Shown here: positions 12,847 through 24,900 of the stretch, piece after piece
Layout: each line of letters begins with the position of its first letter
How positions within the stretch are numbered: position 1 is the stretch's first letter
From: Alnus glutinosa
Lineage: Eukaryota; Streptophyta; Magnoliopsida; Fagales; Betulaceae
DNA: 64,000 nucleotides
Direction of reading: 5' to 3'
NCBI RefSeq assembly: GCF_958979055.1
Contig: NC_084896.1
Coordinates: forward strand, 7,196,501-7,260,500
The notes under the pieces: generated by a model
What the model was told of the DNA's origin: nothing
What the model saw: the letters and a program-made list of their open reading frames with translations, nothing else
Database searches by the model: none
Program-made: the position numbers and the translations under genes

Positions 12847-13890
12847 ATGTCTAGCAGAAGGACAAAGACTGAGATTGTAGTTGCGAAGGCAAGGATCGAA
12901 CAACGGACCATCATGATAGAATGGGCCATTGTCAGACAGGATGTGATGGTGCCTCCATTTGATCTCATCGACCATATTTTTCAAGAAAATAATTAGCGAA
13001 GCTTGTACACTTGCAACACAGTCTATCCTAGACTTTTGCGAGAATTTTATGCTAACTTGAAGATTGACAAGGTTAGCCCGATGCATCCCATCCGGAAGAC
13101 CAAAGTCTGTGGCCAATAGGGGTGGGCAAATTATCTGCCTACCACCTACTGACCGCTTACCGAACCAAACCGAACCACCATCGACCGCCTACCGACTTGA
13201 CCGACTAATTTTTCTGTTCGGCAACCGAACCGAACGGAACTGCCTTTTAAGCGGCTACCGAACCAAACCGAGTAGCCTTTTAAGCGGTAACTGAACCGAA
13301 CCGAACCGTCTTTTATTCCGACCGATTAACCGAATCGACATAAAACGAAACGACGTCGTTTTAGTGAGAATGAAACGTTTGATCATTTTTTTTTCCTTTA
13401 GAAAAATCAAAACGACGTCGTTTCATTACTCATTTTAACCGAATGTTAACCGATTTAACCGACCGCCTATTAACCGCTTAACCGACTTAACCAAAATAAA
13501 TTCACCGATTGCATTCGGACAAAAGTCGGTTAACCGACCGAATTAACAGCCTACTGAACCGACGCCCGCCCCTAGTGGCCAATCAATCATAGTTGATGCT
13601 GATCTTATCAGTGATGTGACTCACATTCCTATAATTGTACCTCCTGGACTTCCTTATCAAAATCATGTGGAACCCCCCTCCATTGAAGACTTGAGGATGT
13701 TATTTGATCCTCAAGGCCTTGAAGAAATGAGGAACATTCCCATTGGATAGCTGCAATCTCCTCACTGGCTCCTAGCTCATTTCATGATGTAGAATTTATG
13801 GCCGCTCTCCAGAAACAGGAATATCACCATTCGTAGGGCCAGATTTTTATATGCCATCATCAGACATGTTCCCTTTTGTCTTTGCACTAT
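12847..13890 (+). pseudogene. Extra ORF of the copia-like element, plant transposon-protein type, disrupted
   Basis: Starts ATG TCT AGC just after an apparent 3' splice site (ATTACAG), and the upstream sequence has a matching donor at about 12440 (CCAG/GTATGT), so it may have been expressed from a spliced message. The recognisable segment YPRLLREFYANL, then VCGQSI and PSIEDLRMLF, resembles plant proteins annotated as 'putative plant transposon protein'. There is a stop after about 50 codons, others near 13750 and 13790, and a 458-bp MITE inserted at 13117. The same ORF is seen at 35274-36336. Its function is unknown; classification is by resemblance only. Confidence 0.6.
13117..13574. mobile_element. 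hAT-type MITE, 458 bp
   Basis: Ends are TAGGGGTGGGC and GCCCCTA, forming short terminal inverted repeats. The 8-bp duplication GTGGCCAA stands at 13109-13116 and 13575-13582. The related element at 35535-35555 reads straight through as an empty site with one copy of GGCCAA. Inside are many CCGAAC/GGTTAACCG-type subterminal words, and ACGACGTCGT occurs twice, once on each side of the centre. No coding capacity. Confidence 0.93.
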
Positions 13891-14287
13891 GTTAGATGTA
13901 CTAGCTCTCTTGGAGTATTTGTGTGATTTGATCAACCATTGAAGTCTAACTTAGGGAAGAGCCCTAAGTTAAAGGAGTCCACTGAAGAACCCTTTAGACA
14001 GGCGGTCTGGTTGGGAGGCGTTCACGTATAGGTATGTGTCAGAGTTAAAGGTACGACTACTGCATTAGGTTATGTGAGTACGATTGCTTTGTAACTAGTT
14101 TTTTCTTCTGAATAGTGGATTTCGTGGGTTTGGCTTCCCCAAAGTTGTTTTCTCTTTGTCTAAAGAGTTTTCACTTCGTCACCAAAATATATGTGTTAAT
14201 TGCTTTACTGCTTTACATATTTTGGTTGCATGTTTGGTTGTGATCACACACACACACACACACATTAGGAGTCATATTTATTTGTCA
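13891..14287 (+). repeat. 3' part of the copia-like LTR
   Basis: Matches 31070-31470, including the words CTAGCTCTCTTGG and the CA microsatellite near 14250. It ends in CA at 14287, directly before the primer site. Confidence 0.75.
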
Positions 14288-14303
14288 ATTGGTATCATAG
14301 CAG
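14288..14303 (+). other. Primer binding site (tRNA-Met type)
   Basis: ATTGGTATCATAGCAG follows the LTR end; one base differs from the usual TGGTATCAGAGC. The position is equivalent to 31472-31487. Confidence 0.7.
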
Positions 14304-14398
14304 GTTCACTCGTTTTTGGATTAAATTCCTGAGTGGATCCTAGACTCCTATTTGTTTTTATATCAAGTCTCTTAATCTTAATTCTATTATTGCTTTTG

Positions 14399-14967
14399 AT
14401 GGCTTGAATTATAGTTATCGGAAAGCAAGAATTAGATTCTTTTTAAAATCAATAGACGTTTGGCATATTGTTGAGTTTGGGTGGACCCCACCGACTACAA
14501 CAGTTGTTGAATGGACTACCGTTGAAACACGTACTCGTCTATCCAATGGTCAAGCCTTAAATGATCTTTGTCAAACTCTTTTACCATTTGAATTCTCACG
14601 AATTTCACATTGTGAAATTGCTCAAGAAGCATGGGCAATACCGAAAACTACATACGAAGGCACAAAAATTATAAAATCTGACAAGCTTCAAATGTTAGTT
14701 TCTCAGTTTGAAGGAACAATGATGCAAGAGGATGAACCTTTTAATGAGTTTTGCACCAAGATCAGCAACCTGAGAAATTTCATGGTAAGTCTCGCGAAAA
14801 AGATCTCGGATGCAAAACTCATTAAAAAGATACTAAGATCGTTGCTTGAGCGTTTCAGAATAAACGTCACTATTGTAATACTGCCATGTGGAATATGCGA
14901 TTATTCCGCTTATCGACCATTTATTTATGTCATCGCCTTACAAAACTTTACTCACAACTTTTGCTAA
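14399..14967 (+). pseudogene. copia-type gag N-terminus, truncated
   Basis: Reads NYSYRKARIRFFLKSIDVWH and then EAWAIPKTTYEGT, KLQMLVSQFEGTMMQ and FNEFCTKISNLRN, the pattern of copia gag (UBN2/Retrotran_gag_2 family). The presumed start ATG at 14399 is followed at once by an in-frame stop. After about 14875 the sequence leaves the gag match and becomes unrelated, so the zinc knuckles are missing. A second, longer copy is at 31580-33331. Confidence 0.8.
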
Positions 14968-15109
14968 ATCCTGTCTTTTTTTTTTTTTTTTTGAACCAGC
15001 TAAATCCTATGTCTATTCGTTCAGCTCGGTTGATATTTTCATCGAGTTCTTTGGTTGAAAATTCGTGGCCTTTTTTTTTTTAAAGAAAAAATAATAATAG
15101 TAACAATCT

Positions 15110-15809
15110 TAATTAATTATGCAGTAAGAAAGTGCATACAGAATCACTTGGGCATACGAAATCGCAATCTTATTTTATTATGTTGGGACGATTCAATGCA
15201 AGAGAAGAAAACGCTTAATTTGTTTCTCATTTCAACTCCATCACTGCATGGAACAAAACAATCAAAATAAAAACAGAGCGACATGCAAAAGACACGAAGG
15301 GATGTTCCAATACACGTACGTTAACGTTGATTTGGTCAAATGAGAGACATATAGAGGATATGTTGTCTCTAGGACTCCACTGACGTGTTCAACTCATTTT
15401 TGTTTTAACATCACATATTCTCGATCAATCATGAGGGACAGGGTCAACTCCATATACCTATAATATATATATCAATTTAAAATTCACTAATGAGGAATGG
15501 GCCAAAGCAACAGTAGTAGAATTGAACTATTCCATTCACCAAAACCGTCAAATTTGGCTGCATGTTCTATTAGTGTATATATAAGCGTTCATAACGTACG
15601 TAGTTGTTAAAGAAATATTCCCCCTTAAAATAAAAAATTGGTAACCAATGAAGACTTACCAAGTCTTATATCTTCTCCGTGGAAGTTAAAACATAGACCT
15701 GTTCAGTAACTCTAATCCATAAATACGTGCCTTCCAATGCAACATTTCTCACCCCTCACCCAATAAGCAAGAATACACAGCATACTCGAAGGTGGAGATA
15801 ACCTCAAAA
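15110..15809 (+). promoter_or_regulatory. Upstream region of germin-like gene 1
   Basis: This stretch recurs upstream of the other two germin genes, so it is part of the duplicated unit. Visible elements: CACGTACGT at 15313-15321, a W-box core (TTGACC on the minus strand) at 15334-15339, a TGACG motif at 15381-15385, and a TATA-like ATAAATA near 15719-15725, about 90 bases before the ATG. W-box and TGACG motifs would fit a stress- or defence-responsive gene, but this is motif reading only. This copy is the only one of the three with an uninterrupted upstream region. Confidence 0.6.
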
Positions 15810-16612
15810 ATGATGAAAGGCGTTCCTAGGTATCTGGTAACCGTGCTCGTCTTGGCTTTGGCATGCTCCCTGGCCTCTGCATATGACCCCAGCCCTCTTC
15901 AAGATTTTTGCGTTTCAACCAACGATTCTGCTTCTGGAGGTATGAAGTCATTTGAAGCATCTGTCTATAATCTTGTATTTTTGTTTTTTTACCCTACCCC
16001 TCTTGTTAGTACTCTACATACAAATATATTTATGCTCCGTTCTTTTTATATAACAAGCTTTTCCTTCTCCATGCAGTATTTGTGAATGGAAAGTTCTGCA
16101 AGGACCCCAAGCTTGTCTCTGCCAATGACTTCTTCTTCTCCGGACTAAACATTCCCAGAGATACATCAAATCCACTTGGATCGACTGTCACTCTCCTGAA
16201 TGTGGACAAAATACTAGGCCTCAACACTTTAGGCATATCCTTGGCTCGCATTGACTTTGCACCATACGGCCTAAATCCTCCCCACATTCACCCTCGTGGA
16301 ACCGAGATTCTTGTAGTCCTAGAGGGTACTCTATTAGTTGGTATTGTCACATCCAACACAGATAACCGTCTCTTCACCAAAGTTCTTAATGCTGGAGACG
16401 TCTTTGTCTTCCCAGTTGGCCTCATACACTTCCAGTTTAACTCTGGGCATACCAATGCCGTAGCCTTTGCCGGTCTCAGCAGCCAGAATCCTGGGGTCAT
16501 CACCATAGCAAATGCAGTCTTTGGATCTAATCCTCCAATCAATCCTGATGTTCTCGCCAAGGCCTTCCAACTAGACAGAAATGTGATTAATTATCTTCAG
16601 AAAAAGTTCTAG
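15810..16612 (+). CDS. Germin-like protein 1 (cupin, secreted)
   Basis: Two exons, 15810-15939 and 16077-16612, with a 137-bp GT-AG intron; the join completes a GTA codon. The product is 221 residues, the usual germin-like length. Residues 1-24 form a signal peptide ending LASA, so the mature protein starts [10 protein letters not shown] and should be apoplastic. Cupin box 1 is PHIHPRGTE with metal ligands His113, His115 and Glu120; box 2 is [16 protein letters not shown] with His161. Cys34 and Cys51 would form the conserved disulphide, and Asn38 (NDS) is a possible glycosylation site. The family are manganese-binding hexamers with oxalate oxidase, superoxide dismutase or other roles; which applies here cannot be read from sequence. 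The ATG at 15810 is chosen because the open frame upstream begins with GTG. Confidence 0.96.
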
Positions 16613-16725
16613 TGGGACAATTATTAGATAAATATTTGTAATTGCCAATAATGAATCATTAGATGGTTCAAATGGATCTTGCCATTATTCACTTCGATGT
16701 AACACCATAGCAATAACTTCAATGA

Positions 16726-16731
16726 AATAAA
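16726..16731 (+). terminator. Poly(A) signal of germin-like gene 1
   Basis: AATAAA 114 bases after the stop codon, followed by T-rich sequence. The same signal is at 28992 and 51247 after the other two copies. Confidence 0.75.
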
Positions 16732-17274
16732 ATTCTTTCTTACTCTATCTCTCTGTTTCTTCCTTCTTCTTCTTCTTTTTCTTTTTTTTTTCGCGGTGTG
16801 ATAATGGTGGTAGAACAAGTGCATGATTAAAGTTAACTACATCTTGAATCCACAATGTTTGAGATATATATCACACCTAACTTCTCTTGGTACGTGCCCT
16901 TCATATATTCTCTTTTAAAAAAATAAAATTCAACAACATATAAATATATCTTTAAATCAATAATAAACCTTTGCTCATATTTTATTTTAAATCTAATTTA
17001 TATCGAGGCATTATCAATAATAATGAAACAACATTATTAATTGGTCTTTATATCGGAAAATACCAACTCCCTAACCTGTCAGGCCTAAAGAGGTTTGAAT
17101 AGATGTTAGGGAAGACCCTACAATGTCCTCGTGATTTTTGAATTGTAGTTCACAATATCATCTTTAATGGTAAAAATTTTACATATAAAGAATTCTAGCA
17201 CTTAGGTCGAGCTTTGTATATAGTAACAGTAGAAAACATATCTTGTGCATTAAGGGATTCGATTCTATAGTGTA

Positions 17275-17511
17275 GTGGCTATTCATCTTGAAAATTATGT
17301 CAAAGATCAGGTTGGAGTAGGAAATGGTGCAGGTTTTGTTATTTCTAATATTGGTTACTCTCATCTTGCTAATAAATTCTCCAAATTTCATATGAAAAAT
17401 ATTTTGCATTGTCGATCTATTTCGCCTAACCATTTATTTAATTTGTTAGCCAGTTTGCACGCGATTGCCTTTGTTACTTTGAATTATAGTTTTTTCCTTT
17501 CTTTTTTTTGA
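17275..17511 (+). pseudogene. copia pol fragment (protease / GAG-pre-integrase region)
   Basis: Encodes VGVGNGAGFVISNIGYSHL and LHAIAFVTLNY, resembling the stretch between protease and integrase of copia pol (pattern 'V.VGNG.G..I...G' and '...SV..FA.DN...FEF'). Only about 75 codons remain. The same fragment follows germin-like gene 2 (29486-29755), so it was already in the spacer before the unit duplicated. Confidence 0.7.
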
Positions 17512-18697
17512 CACCATGACGCAATGTTAAGCACGAGTTGAACGCTTGACCCAGGATCTTGTAATTGGGGGTTATCCACTTAAACATATGTTATGTATTT
17601 ATGATCATTATTCCATACTATACATATGATTATGAATCTGTTTTACAATCACACATGTTTTTTAGCGCTCAGGAAAATTAGGAACTAAAAAAAAATAGCC
17701 ATTCTCACGGCCCATCATTTTCTTGAGAATAGTCATTCTAAGTTTTAAAGTATATAATAAAGATTCTATCCCTTTTCACATATATGCTTTTATTAGGAAA
17801 TGAAATATATGATAATGATCTAACACTTGGAATAAAAATTCTTATCACCCATAGAAAATGACTATTTCTTAAATTGAGGAATAACTTTTCCTCTCAAATC
17901 TGAGTCGAATACTATTCCTCAATTTCAGGAATAATAATTCCCTCATGAATCATGATAATGAGTATTTCATTTTATATTCTTCTATTTCTTAATAGAATAG
18001 TCATTTCACGTGTCGAACGTACATAACCTAAAATATTATATTTCACCTTCTTCTATTTATAATAAAAGTTATTCATTTTTCTTAATAAAATAGTCATTTT
18101 TCTTATATTGTCAATGTGTTAGGTTATTTTTTATTTTTATAGATAAATGTGTTCTGTTATAAGTATACTACTCTTGCTGCCTGCTAGCCAGTGCATGTTA
18201 ATATATTACTATGCACGCAGTACTCGATCAGTCAATTCATGATGTTTCGATTACGTAAGATTTTGTTCCAAAAATTTAAAAGTTCATAGTTAAATGATTT
18301 ATGTTTAAAAATACAATTGACCTATTCAGGAACAACTTAAGAATTGATGCTGCATCAATGATGCGTTCAGCATCTTCCTGATAATCATCCTAAAATTGTA
18401 TTTTATTTTCTTGTTCCTCGTGTGAATCTGTCTACCTGAAAACCCTAATATGACCATTTCAATTTATTTATAAATTTTGGAAAATCCAATTAATTACAAT
18501 AGTTAACTTTTTCAAAATAAAAAATAAACAAAGTTTAGAAGCCAATACGGGCAGGCGTAGTTTTACTCGGTTGGAAATACCGATTAAAACTATTTTGGTT
18601 GGAAAGGCGTATTTTAAACTCCAACCTCACAATCGATTGAATCATTAGAAAAGCAAAATTGGAGCAACAGGGTACTTAACATATAGAGAAAGTTTCA
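17512..18697. other. AT-rich spacer, no gene seen
   Basis: About 1.2 kb with short frames only. The words AATAGTCATT and AATGACTATT recur in both orientations between 17700 and 18110, suggesting a decayed inverted-repeat element, but I could not define ends or a duplication. Confidence 0.4.
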
Positions 18698-19168
18698 CTG
18701 ACTGTCCTTGATATTTCATCACTTTTACGTACAATTATACCTTTAAGTTTTAAAAGTGTTAATTCAGTGTATCTATCTTTCAATTTTTTTTTTAATTTCA
18801 TTTGTCCGTTAGGATTTTTCGTTAAATCATGCCAAAATTTCCAAAATACCTTTTTTTAAAAAAAAAAATAAAAAAAAAAAAAAAAAAAAAAAAAATCATT
18901 TATTTAGGAATGTATATTTTTGCAAATTATGTTAAATCTATCTTAAGAAACGGTTAAATCCTTACAATTTTTTGTTCTTCTATTTCCTAAAATAATAGGG
19001 GTATTTTAGAAATTTCGACACCTCTCCTTTAGGATTTAATGGGAAATTATAATAGAGGGTGGAAGTTAAAAGAAAATAAACAAAAAATAAAATAAAAATT
19101 GTAAGTTGGATACTCTAAATTGACACTTTTTTAAAATTTATGAGTATGATTACAAAAGTGATGAAAGA
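18698..19168. mobile_element. Probable TIR element (Mutator-like), partial
   Basis: The sequence at 18710-18780 (TATTTCATCACTTTTACGT and onward) is repeated in inverted form at 19105-19166, with about 60 bases of imperfect match around an A-rich core. The long terminal inverted repeats and lack of coding sequence suggest a non-autonomous Mutator-like element. The right end abuts an LTR at 19169, so the outer bases may be lost; no duplication was seen. Confidence 0.5.
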
Positions 19169-21048
19169 TGTAAAGACCAAGAAATAAAATAGGAAATGTT
19201 GCAATTAATAAATTATGTTTATTAAATAAGATGTGATTAATAATAGATTCTAGGTGATAATTATATTATCAAAATAAAATGAGTCTAAGATAAAAGGGAA
19301 AAGTACACATAACCCCCTCAAACTACCACTCAATTGTCAATGTACCCCCTAAACTACCAATTGTGTCAATCTCCCCCCTTAAACTACCGGAAAATGTCAA
19401 TGTCCCCCCTAAGACCAACAAAAAGACAAAAATGATCCTAAATTTTTTTTAAATAAGACAAAAATGTCCTCATAAATTCAAAAAAATTAAAACTAAAACT
19501 AAAAAAATTAAAAAAATTAAAAATTAAAAATTAAATTAAATTAAATAAAAAACGAAAAAAAAATATTTTTAAAAAAAAGAACAAATTTTTTATTTTTTAT
19601 TTTTTAAAAAGTAAACAAAAAATAACTGATTTTTTTTTTTAAAAAAAAAAAAACAAATGAAAAAAATAAAAAAGAAAAACCAGTTTTTATTAAATTAAAA
19701 AACGAAAAATAACAAATTTTTTTAAACAAAAAAACAAAAAATAACTGAAATTTATTTATTTAAAAAAAAAAACAAATGAAAAAAAACAACCAGTTTTTAT
19801 TAAATTAAAAAACGAAAAAGAACAATTTTTTTTAAAGAAAAAAAAAACGAAAAAACAAAAAATAACTTAAATTTATTTATTTATTTAAAAAAAAATAAAA
19901 CAAATGAAAAAAAAAAAAACCAGTTTTTATTTAATTAAAAAATCGAAAAAGAACAATTTTTTTTTAAAAAAAGAAAAAAAAGAAAAAAAAAACTGAAATT
20001 ATTATTTTAAAAAAATAATAAAATACAGTTTTAATTTTTAATTTTTTTGTTGGAATAATTTTTTGTTATTTTATATTTTTTTAATAATTTTTTTTTAGTT
20101 TTTATTTTATTTTAATAATTTTATGAAGAGCATTTTTGTCATTAGTGGGACATTGACATTTTCTGGTAGTTTAAGGGGGGAGATTAACACAATTGGTAGT
20201 TTGGGGGGTACATTGACAATGATGTGGTAGTTTGAGGGGGTTATGTGTACTTTTCCCAAGATAAAATAACGGAATTAGAATAATAAAATATTACCAATGG
20301 GTATCTAGGAAATAAATTAATAATAATGGGTCCTAGTTAAATAAATAGTTGATTGTATGGGTAAAAGGTAGTTAAAATAAATGTGGGGTTAGATATTAAT
20401 TGTTAAAAGATAGGGTTATAACATTGTGAGGGTAATATCATAAATTAAGGTAGTGGGAGGCTTTAAACAAAAATGTAATCTTATCCATGCCACATGTCAT
20501 GCTCGGATTGGCTATTGGGGGATATCTTATCCTTCTTTTTAATTTAAGAAATAAAAGAAAAACAAAGAAATAGAATAAGCCCCTAAACCGGTCAACAGCC
20601 CCCCCTCTCCCCCCCTTCCTCTTTTCTTTCTTCTTTTCTCTTCTATTTTTTCTTCCTTCTTCTTTGTTCTTCTCACCCGATCACACTGAGAGAGACGAGA
20701 GAGTGAGATGGAGTGATTGAGAGGGAGATCAAAGAGGGAGTTGAGAGCAGAGAGTGAGATCGAGACAGAGAGATGAGACCGAGAGAGAGAGAGAGAGAGA
20801 GAGAGAGCCGAGAGATTGGGAGTGAGATGGAGCCCGATCCTCCGGTGGGTGGCGCCGACGAGACCAGAGAACGCCAGCAATGCGATCTTCGATGAGCCCA
20901 TGACCCATATGTGTGCGAAACCCGTGCAACCCGTGACCCAGTGGCCCACGCCCCGTGAAACCCGACCCTCTAGGACCAGTTTTCCGACGATTTTGGGATG
21001 ATTTTCGGCAGTTCCAGGGGATTTCCGACGAAGACCCGCGGTCGAAAA
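19169..21048 (+). repeat. LTR fragment, plus orientation, split by a Mutator-like element
   Basis: Begins TGTAAAGACC. The first 130 bases are the reverse complement of 9500-9627, the end of the left element's LTR. It also has the GA-rich leader-like segment at 20690-20815. At about 21048 it breaks into unrelated sequence. It therefore belongs to the gypsy-type family of 1-11851 in the opposite orientation. Confidence 0.65.
19296..20257. mobile_element. Non-autonomous Mutator-like element, 962 bp
   Basis: The terminal inverted repeats run for over 100 bases: left end GGGAAAAGTACACATAACCC, right end its complement. The 9-bp duplication AAGATAAAA is exact at 19287-19295 and 20258-20266; nine bases is the Mutator signature. 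The interior is A/T-rich with no ORF and includes an imperfect internal repeat of about 125 bases at roughly 19660-20000. Confidence 0.93.
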
Positions 21049-21829
21049 AAAACACTGCTAAAAATGGTTTTTAATTAGCGGCTTTGTGTAACCGCAGTTA
21101 TTCAGTAAAAATTTGAGGCATTGTTTCTTTTTAAAAAATAATAATAACAAGAAGCTACCACTAAACATACTAAAACTAAAGAAAATAATTTTTGTACACA
21201 TTCATTTTGTAAGCACATTGTTACACACACTCACAATGGGTATGGAACCCATACATGCATCCCACATGGGGCCCACACCCATATGAGTATGTGTATAATG
21301 TGTGTACAAAGTGAGTATGTGCAAATAACACAACTCTTTAACTAATTAATGGTTTTTTTAAAACAAAAAATGATTTTTGTACGCACACCCATTATGAGTG
21401 TATATAATATGTGTGGGTGCAAATAATGCAACTCTTTTTGAACCAACACTAGTCGCTTCGGAAAATCGACGCTAAACCAACTCATTTATTGCGGCATACT
21501 AAATTTGGAGATTTCGATGCTTCAGAAAACGTGACAAGGTCTTAATTTAGATGAAATGAATTTAGACTCATTTATACAGACACGTTGTCTTTTTTTTTCC
21601 TTTTTTTTTTTAAGTCAACCTGTACTTTTCTAAAACATCATAAAGAGGATTTTAGATCCATACACGTTGTCTTAACTTAGATGAAATTAAACACGATAGT
21701 TTCGAAGAGCGAAAGTGTTGTCTTCTATTCATTGAAAACACCGTCATTTCCACCTAAGCCTCAAAACGAACGAAAAAAAGACCTTAAGCTCTTCTCATGG
21801 TGTCGACAATCCCTACGAATATTCTTATG
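21049..21829. other. Spacer with repeated GTGTGTAC words, no gene
   Basis: Between 21190 and 21430 are two related segments with TTTTTGTACRCAC and ATGAGTRTRTATAA motifs, probably a decayed MITE. I see no open frame of note and no family assignment. Confidence 0.35.
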
Positions 21830-21992
21830 TAGTGAGAAAGTGAATACATCACTTGGGCATACAAAATCACAATCTTAATTATGTTGGGACGATTCAATGC
21901 AAGAGAAGAAAACAACACATAATTTGTTTCTCATTTCAACTCCATCAGCAGAACAAAACAATCAAAATAAAAACAGATCGATATCCAAAAGA
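21830..21992 (+). promoter_or_regulatory. Far upstream part of germin-like unit 2
   Basis: Matches 15116-15290 of unit 1, for example CACTTGGGCATAC and GTTGGGACGATTCAATGC. It is cut at 21992 by an LTR insertion and resumes at 26577. The last five bases (AAAGA, 21988-21992) are the left duplication of that insertion. Confidence 0.7.
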
Positions 21993-24900
21993 TGTGACGA
22001 CCCGTTTTTTTTTTTAAAAAAAAACATACAAACGGATCTTCACAGTGGCACGTCTACATGTCGCTCTGCCAACATATGACACATGCCCCATAACATGCAC
22101 CTGACAATCAGAGTTACACCTAACAGCGGAATATAATAATCAATGTGCAGCGGAACACATATCATAAGTGGAAATACATCTAACACATAAAAGTTAATTA
22201 CAAGAAGAGCCATTTACAAGTCTATCTATTTAAGGCTTATAAAACATATTACATTGACTATATATACTAAAATACAGGCTCAACAAATACATATGCCACG
22301 TATGACACGAGCCATAAATAAAATACCCAAATGCGGACTACCCATGAATCTGTGACTTATGACTGTCGCGATGTGCTCCAATCATAGCATCCCATATGCT
22401 AGGTGGACGAGTCAATATCTATATCCGCAAAACCTGCAACCAAAGTATAAACGTCTGCACGGTTGCGGGGGTTGCCGCATCCGTACAGGTGGAATTATGA
22501 GCCCACCGTCTTAGCATAAATAAATACACTAAGACCTCAGAGGTATACTATTCACTAAGTTTTCAAAAAGAACCAACTTTTTTTTTCTAGTCATGCGTAC
22601 ACTATAACAGCCACCAACTTTGTAAACTTTTGTTTGAAAACCCTCATAGCTGATATAGTAAACACCGACTACTAGAAAACATTTAAAGCATACTATGCAG
22701 CTGGGACTTAAAAAACAATAGCATTTAAATCATGCAACCATCCGATAAAAATATACATAAGCTCTTTTCCATTGAGACTCTTATGTATAATAATACGTCT
22801 AGCAAAACTACTCATAATGTAAAAACACCACACTCATAAAAACAATGCTATACATGCTCATGCAAGTTTCCTCATGGAAATGAATCCATGCCTCATGGGA
22901 ATTAACTGATGTGTCTTAAATTATACTCGCAAGTGCACGAATCGTTATGCAATATAGCGTATTGCAAGTGCGAGGTCGATCCCACAAGGAAATGGTCAAA
23001 TATTAGTGTTTTGCCTAATCAACCTCATTTTAACCTAGTTCCAAAGGTTTGATGCTTGATTCAAGAACAAAAGACTAATGAAAAGAAGTGTAAAGAAATA
23101 TGCAAATTTAAAAGGAACTAAGGTTAAAGAATCCACCAAACCAAATCCTACAACTCACACTCTTGGTTTCCACTTGAACAACCAAAGAACATTAAGCTTA
23201 GGGTGTTATTCAAGTCTTTTAACCATATCCCAAAGAACCATTAAATGAATCCAACTCATTGACAAATCACAAAGAGTAACAATTGAAATCAAAACATCCA
23301 ATGTATCATTCAATCACAATGGATATCATCATTCAAACCGATAAAACAATGTATTAGTCGGTTGAAACACATAAAATGTCCTCTATCCTCCAATAATCAC
23401 ATTCATTCCAAAAGATAAAGCTTTAAATGAATGGAACTTGAACAACTAACAAGATATATCATTAAAAGAGCAAGTGGTCCACCAAGATTGTGAGTGTCAT
23501 CAATGGAAAGGTTTCATCCTCAACCCTAGTTGAGGTTACTAGCCTTCCATGACTAAGAACACCACAAGAACATGATGAACATCCATGGAAATAAAAGAAG
23601 AAGCTTTACAAAGAGAAAGTATATGAAAATAAACTACTGATTCAAACTACAAGAAGCACGAAATTAAACCTAATTACAGAATTTCTACTCTATTCTCTAC
23701 CACAATCTACCACACACTCCCACAATCTACTCTCCTCTCTCTACTTATAGAAAATCCAATCAAAGCAGGAAAAGACAAACTCCAATTTCGCACAGATTTG
23801 CGCACTTTTATTACGGGGCAATTTGGGCATAGTAAAAGTCCGAAATAGAAAAAACCTATTTCAGACTTATTTGTTGAATTTTTCATGAGCTTTCCAACGC
23901 CACCAAAATCAACGCAATCCGATTTTCGAGTCAAAAGTTATGATGAAAGTAACATGCATAACTCAAGGATTTTTCCACTTTGTTGAAATATTGGTTTTGG
24001 ACTTTTCCACTTTGTTGAATTTTCTTCAATCTTTGTTGTCAATAAGTGTAGAGTTGCTGCCCATTATGGAGATGTGTGCTGTCCAGCTTTGTTCTTCACG
24101 TGCAGCTTGGGGAGACAAGGAATAGGACAAAATAAAATAAAATAAGAGAAATGGACAAACTTCCGGATTTTCGGGATGATCCAACGACTAAAATTAAAAC
24201 AGCCATATCTTTTTCCACGCATCTCCAAACTGGCTGAAACTTGTTGAGTTGGAAAGCTGACATCTTGAACTTCAATTTAGACCTAAGAAACTCTCAAAAC
24301 GGATATCTTTTGGTCCTGTTATGATAAGTCTAAATCTAGTAGTCTGCTGCATCCGAATTTCCTTGTATTTTGCTTGAATTATATCATTTCTCTCTTATTG
24401 TCCTACAAAATATAAAAACACTAAAACTAACCAAAGCATTAGAAAATAACAAAGCTAAAGGTTTAACTAATGTAAATTAAGGGGTCCAAATATACACTTT
24501 TTGGCACTCATCATTAACCCAAGTTCCTCATGGAAATTAATCCAAGCCTCATGGAAATTAATCCAAGCCTCATGGGAATTAACCCAAGTATAGTTTCCCG
24601 TGGGCTATAAACCTCACTTCGATGCACGTTTGGCGTTCATATGCTCATGCCTCAAAACAATATACATATACTTTCTAATTTCATGAACATGCTTTAAACT
24701 CATGCTTCTAATGTAAATCTATAAACAGTTTAACAACTCAATTCATCAATCAACATTTGCATAATTTAAATCCCAACAACAACTCACAATCAAATCCTTC
24801 AAATCAGTTTAAATCACACTTTTCAATCACACATCATTTCTCATAAACATCATTGATACTTCAACATAATTGAAACTACTTAAAACATCCAAAACATATT

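Larger units (their letters stand above)
11852..14967 (+). mobile_element. Broken copia-like element: 3' internal part, partial LTR, gag start
   Basis: Colinear with parts of the longer copy at 30456-36942. Positions 11852-13890 match 34295-35870; 13891-14287 match the 3' part of its LTR (31070-31470); 14288-14967 match its primer site and gag start. The order (internal 3' part, then LTR end, then gag) means this is a rearranged remnant or the junction of two copies with most of one LTR deleted. No polymerase domain is present. Confidence 0.7.

Noticed and set aside
15792..15809. Start of germin-like gene 1 at the GTG six codons upstream
   Set aside because: Plant nuclear genes begin at ATG; the ATG at 15810 gives a proper signal peptide. 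The same holds for the other two copies.
20539..21055. Minus-strand frames of 108 and 136 codons
   Set aside because: They cover a GA-rich part of an LTR with a (GA)n run; the LSLSLS-type translation is a repeat artefact.
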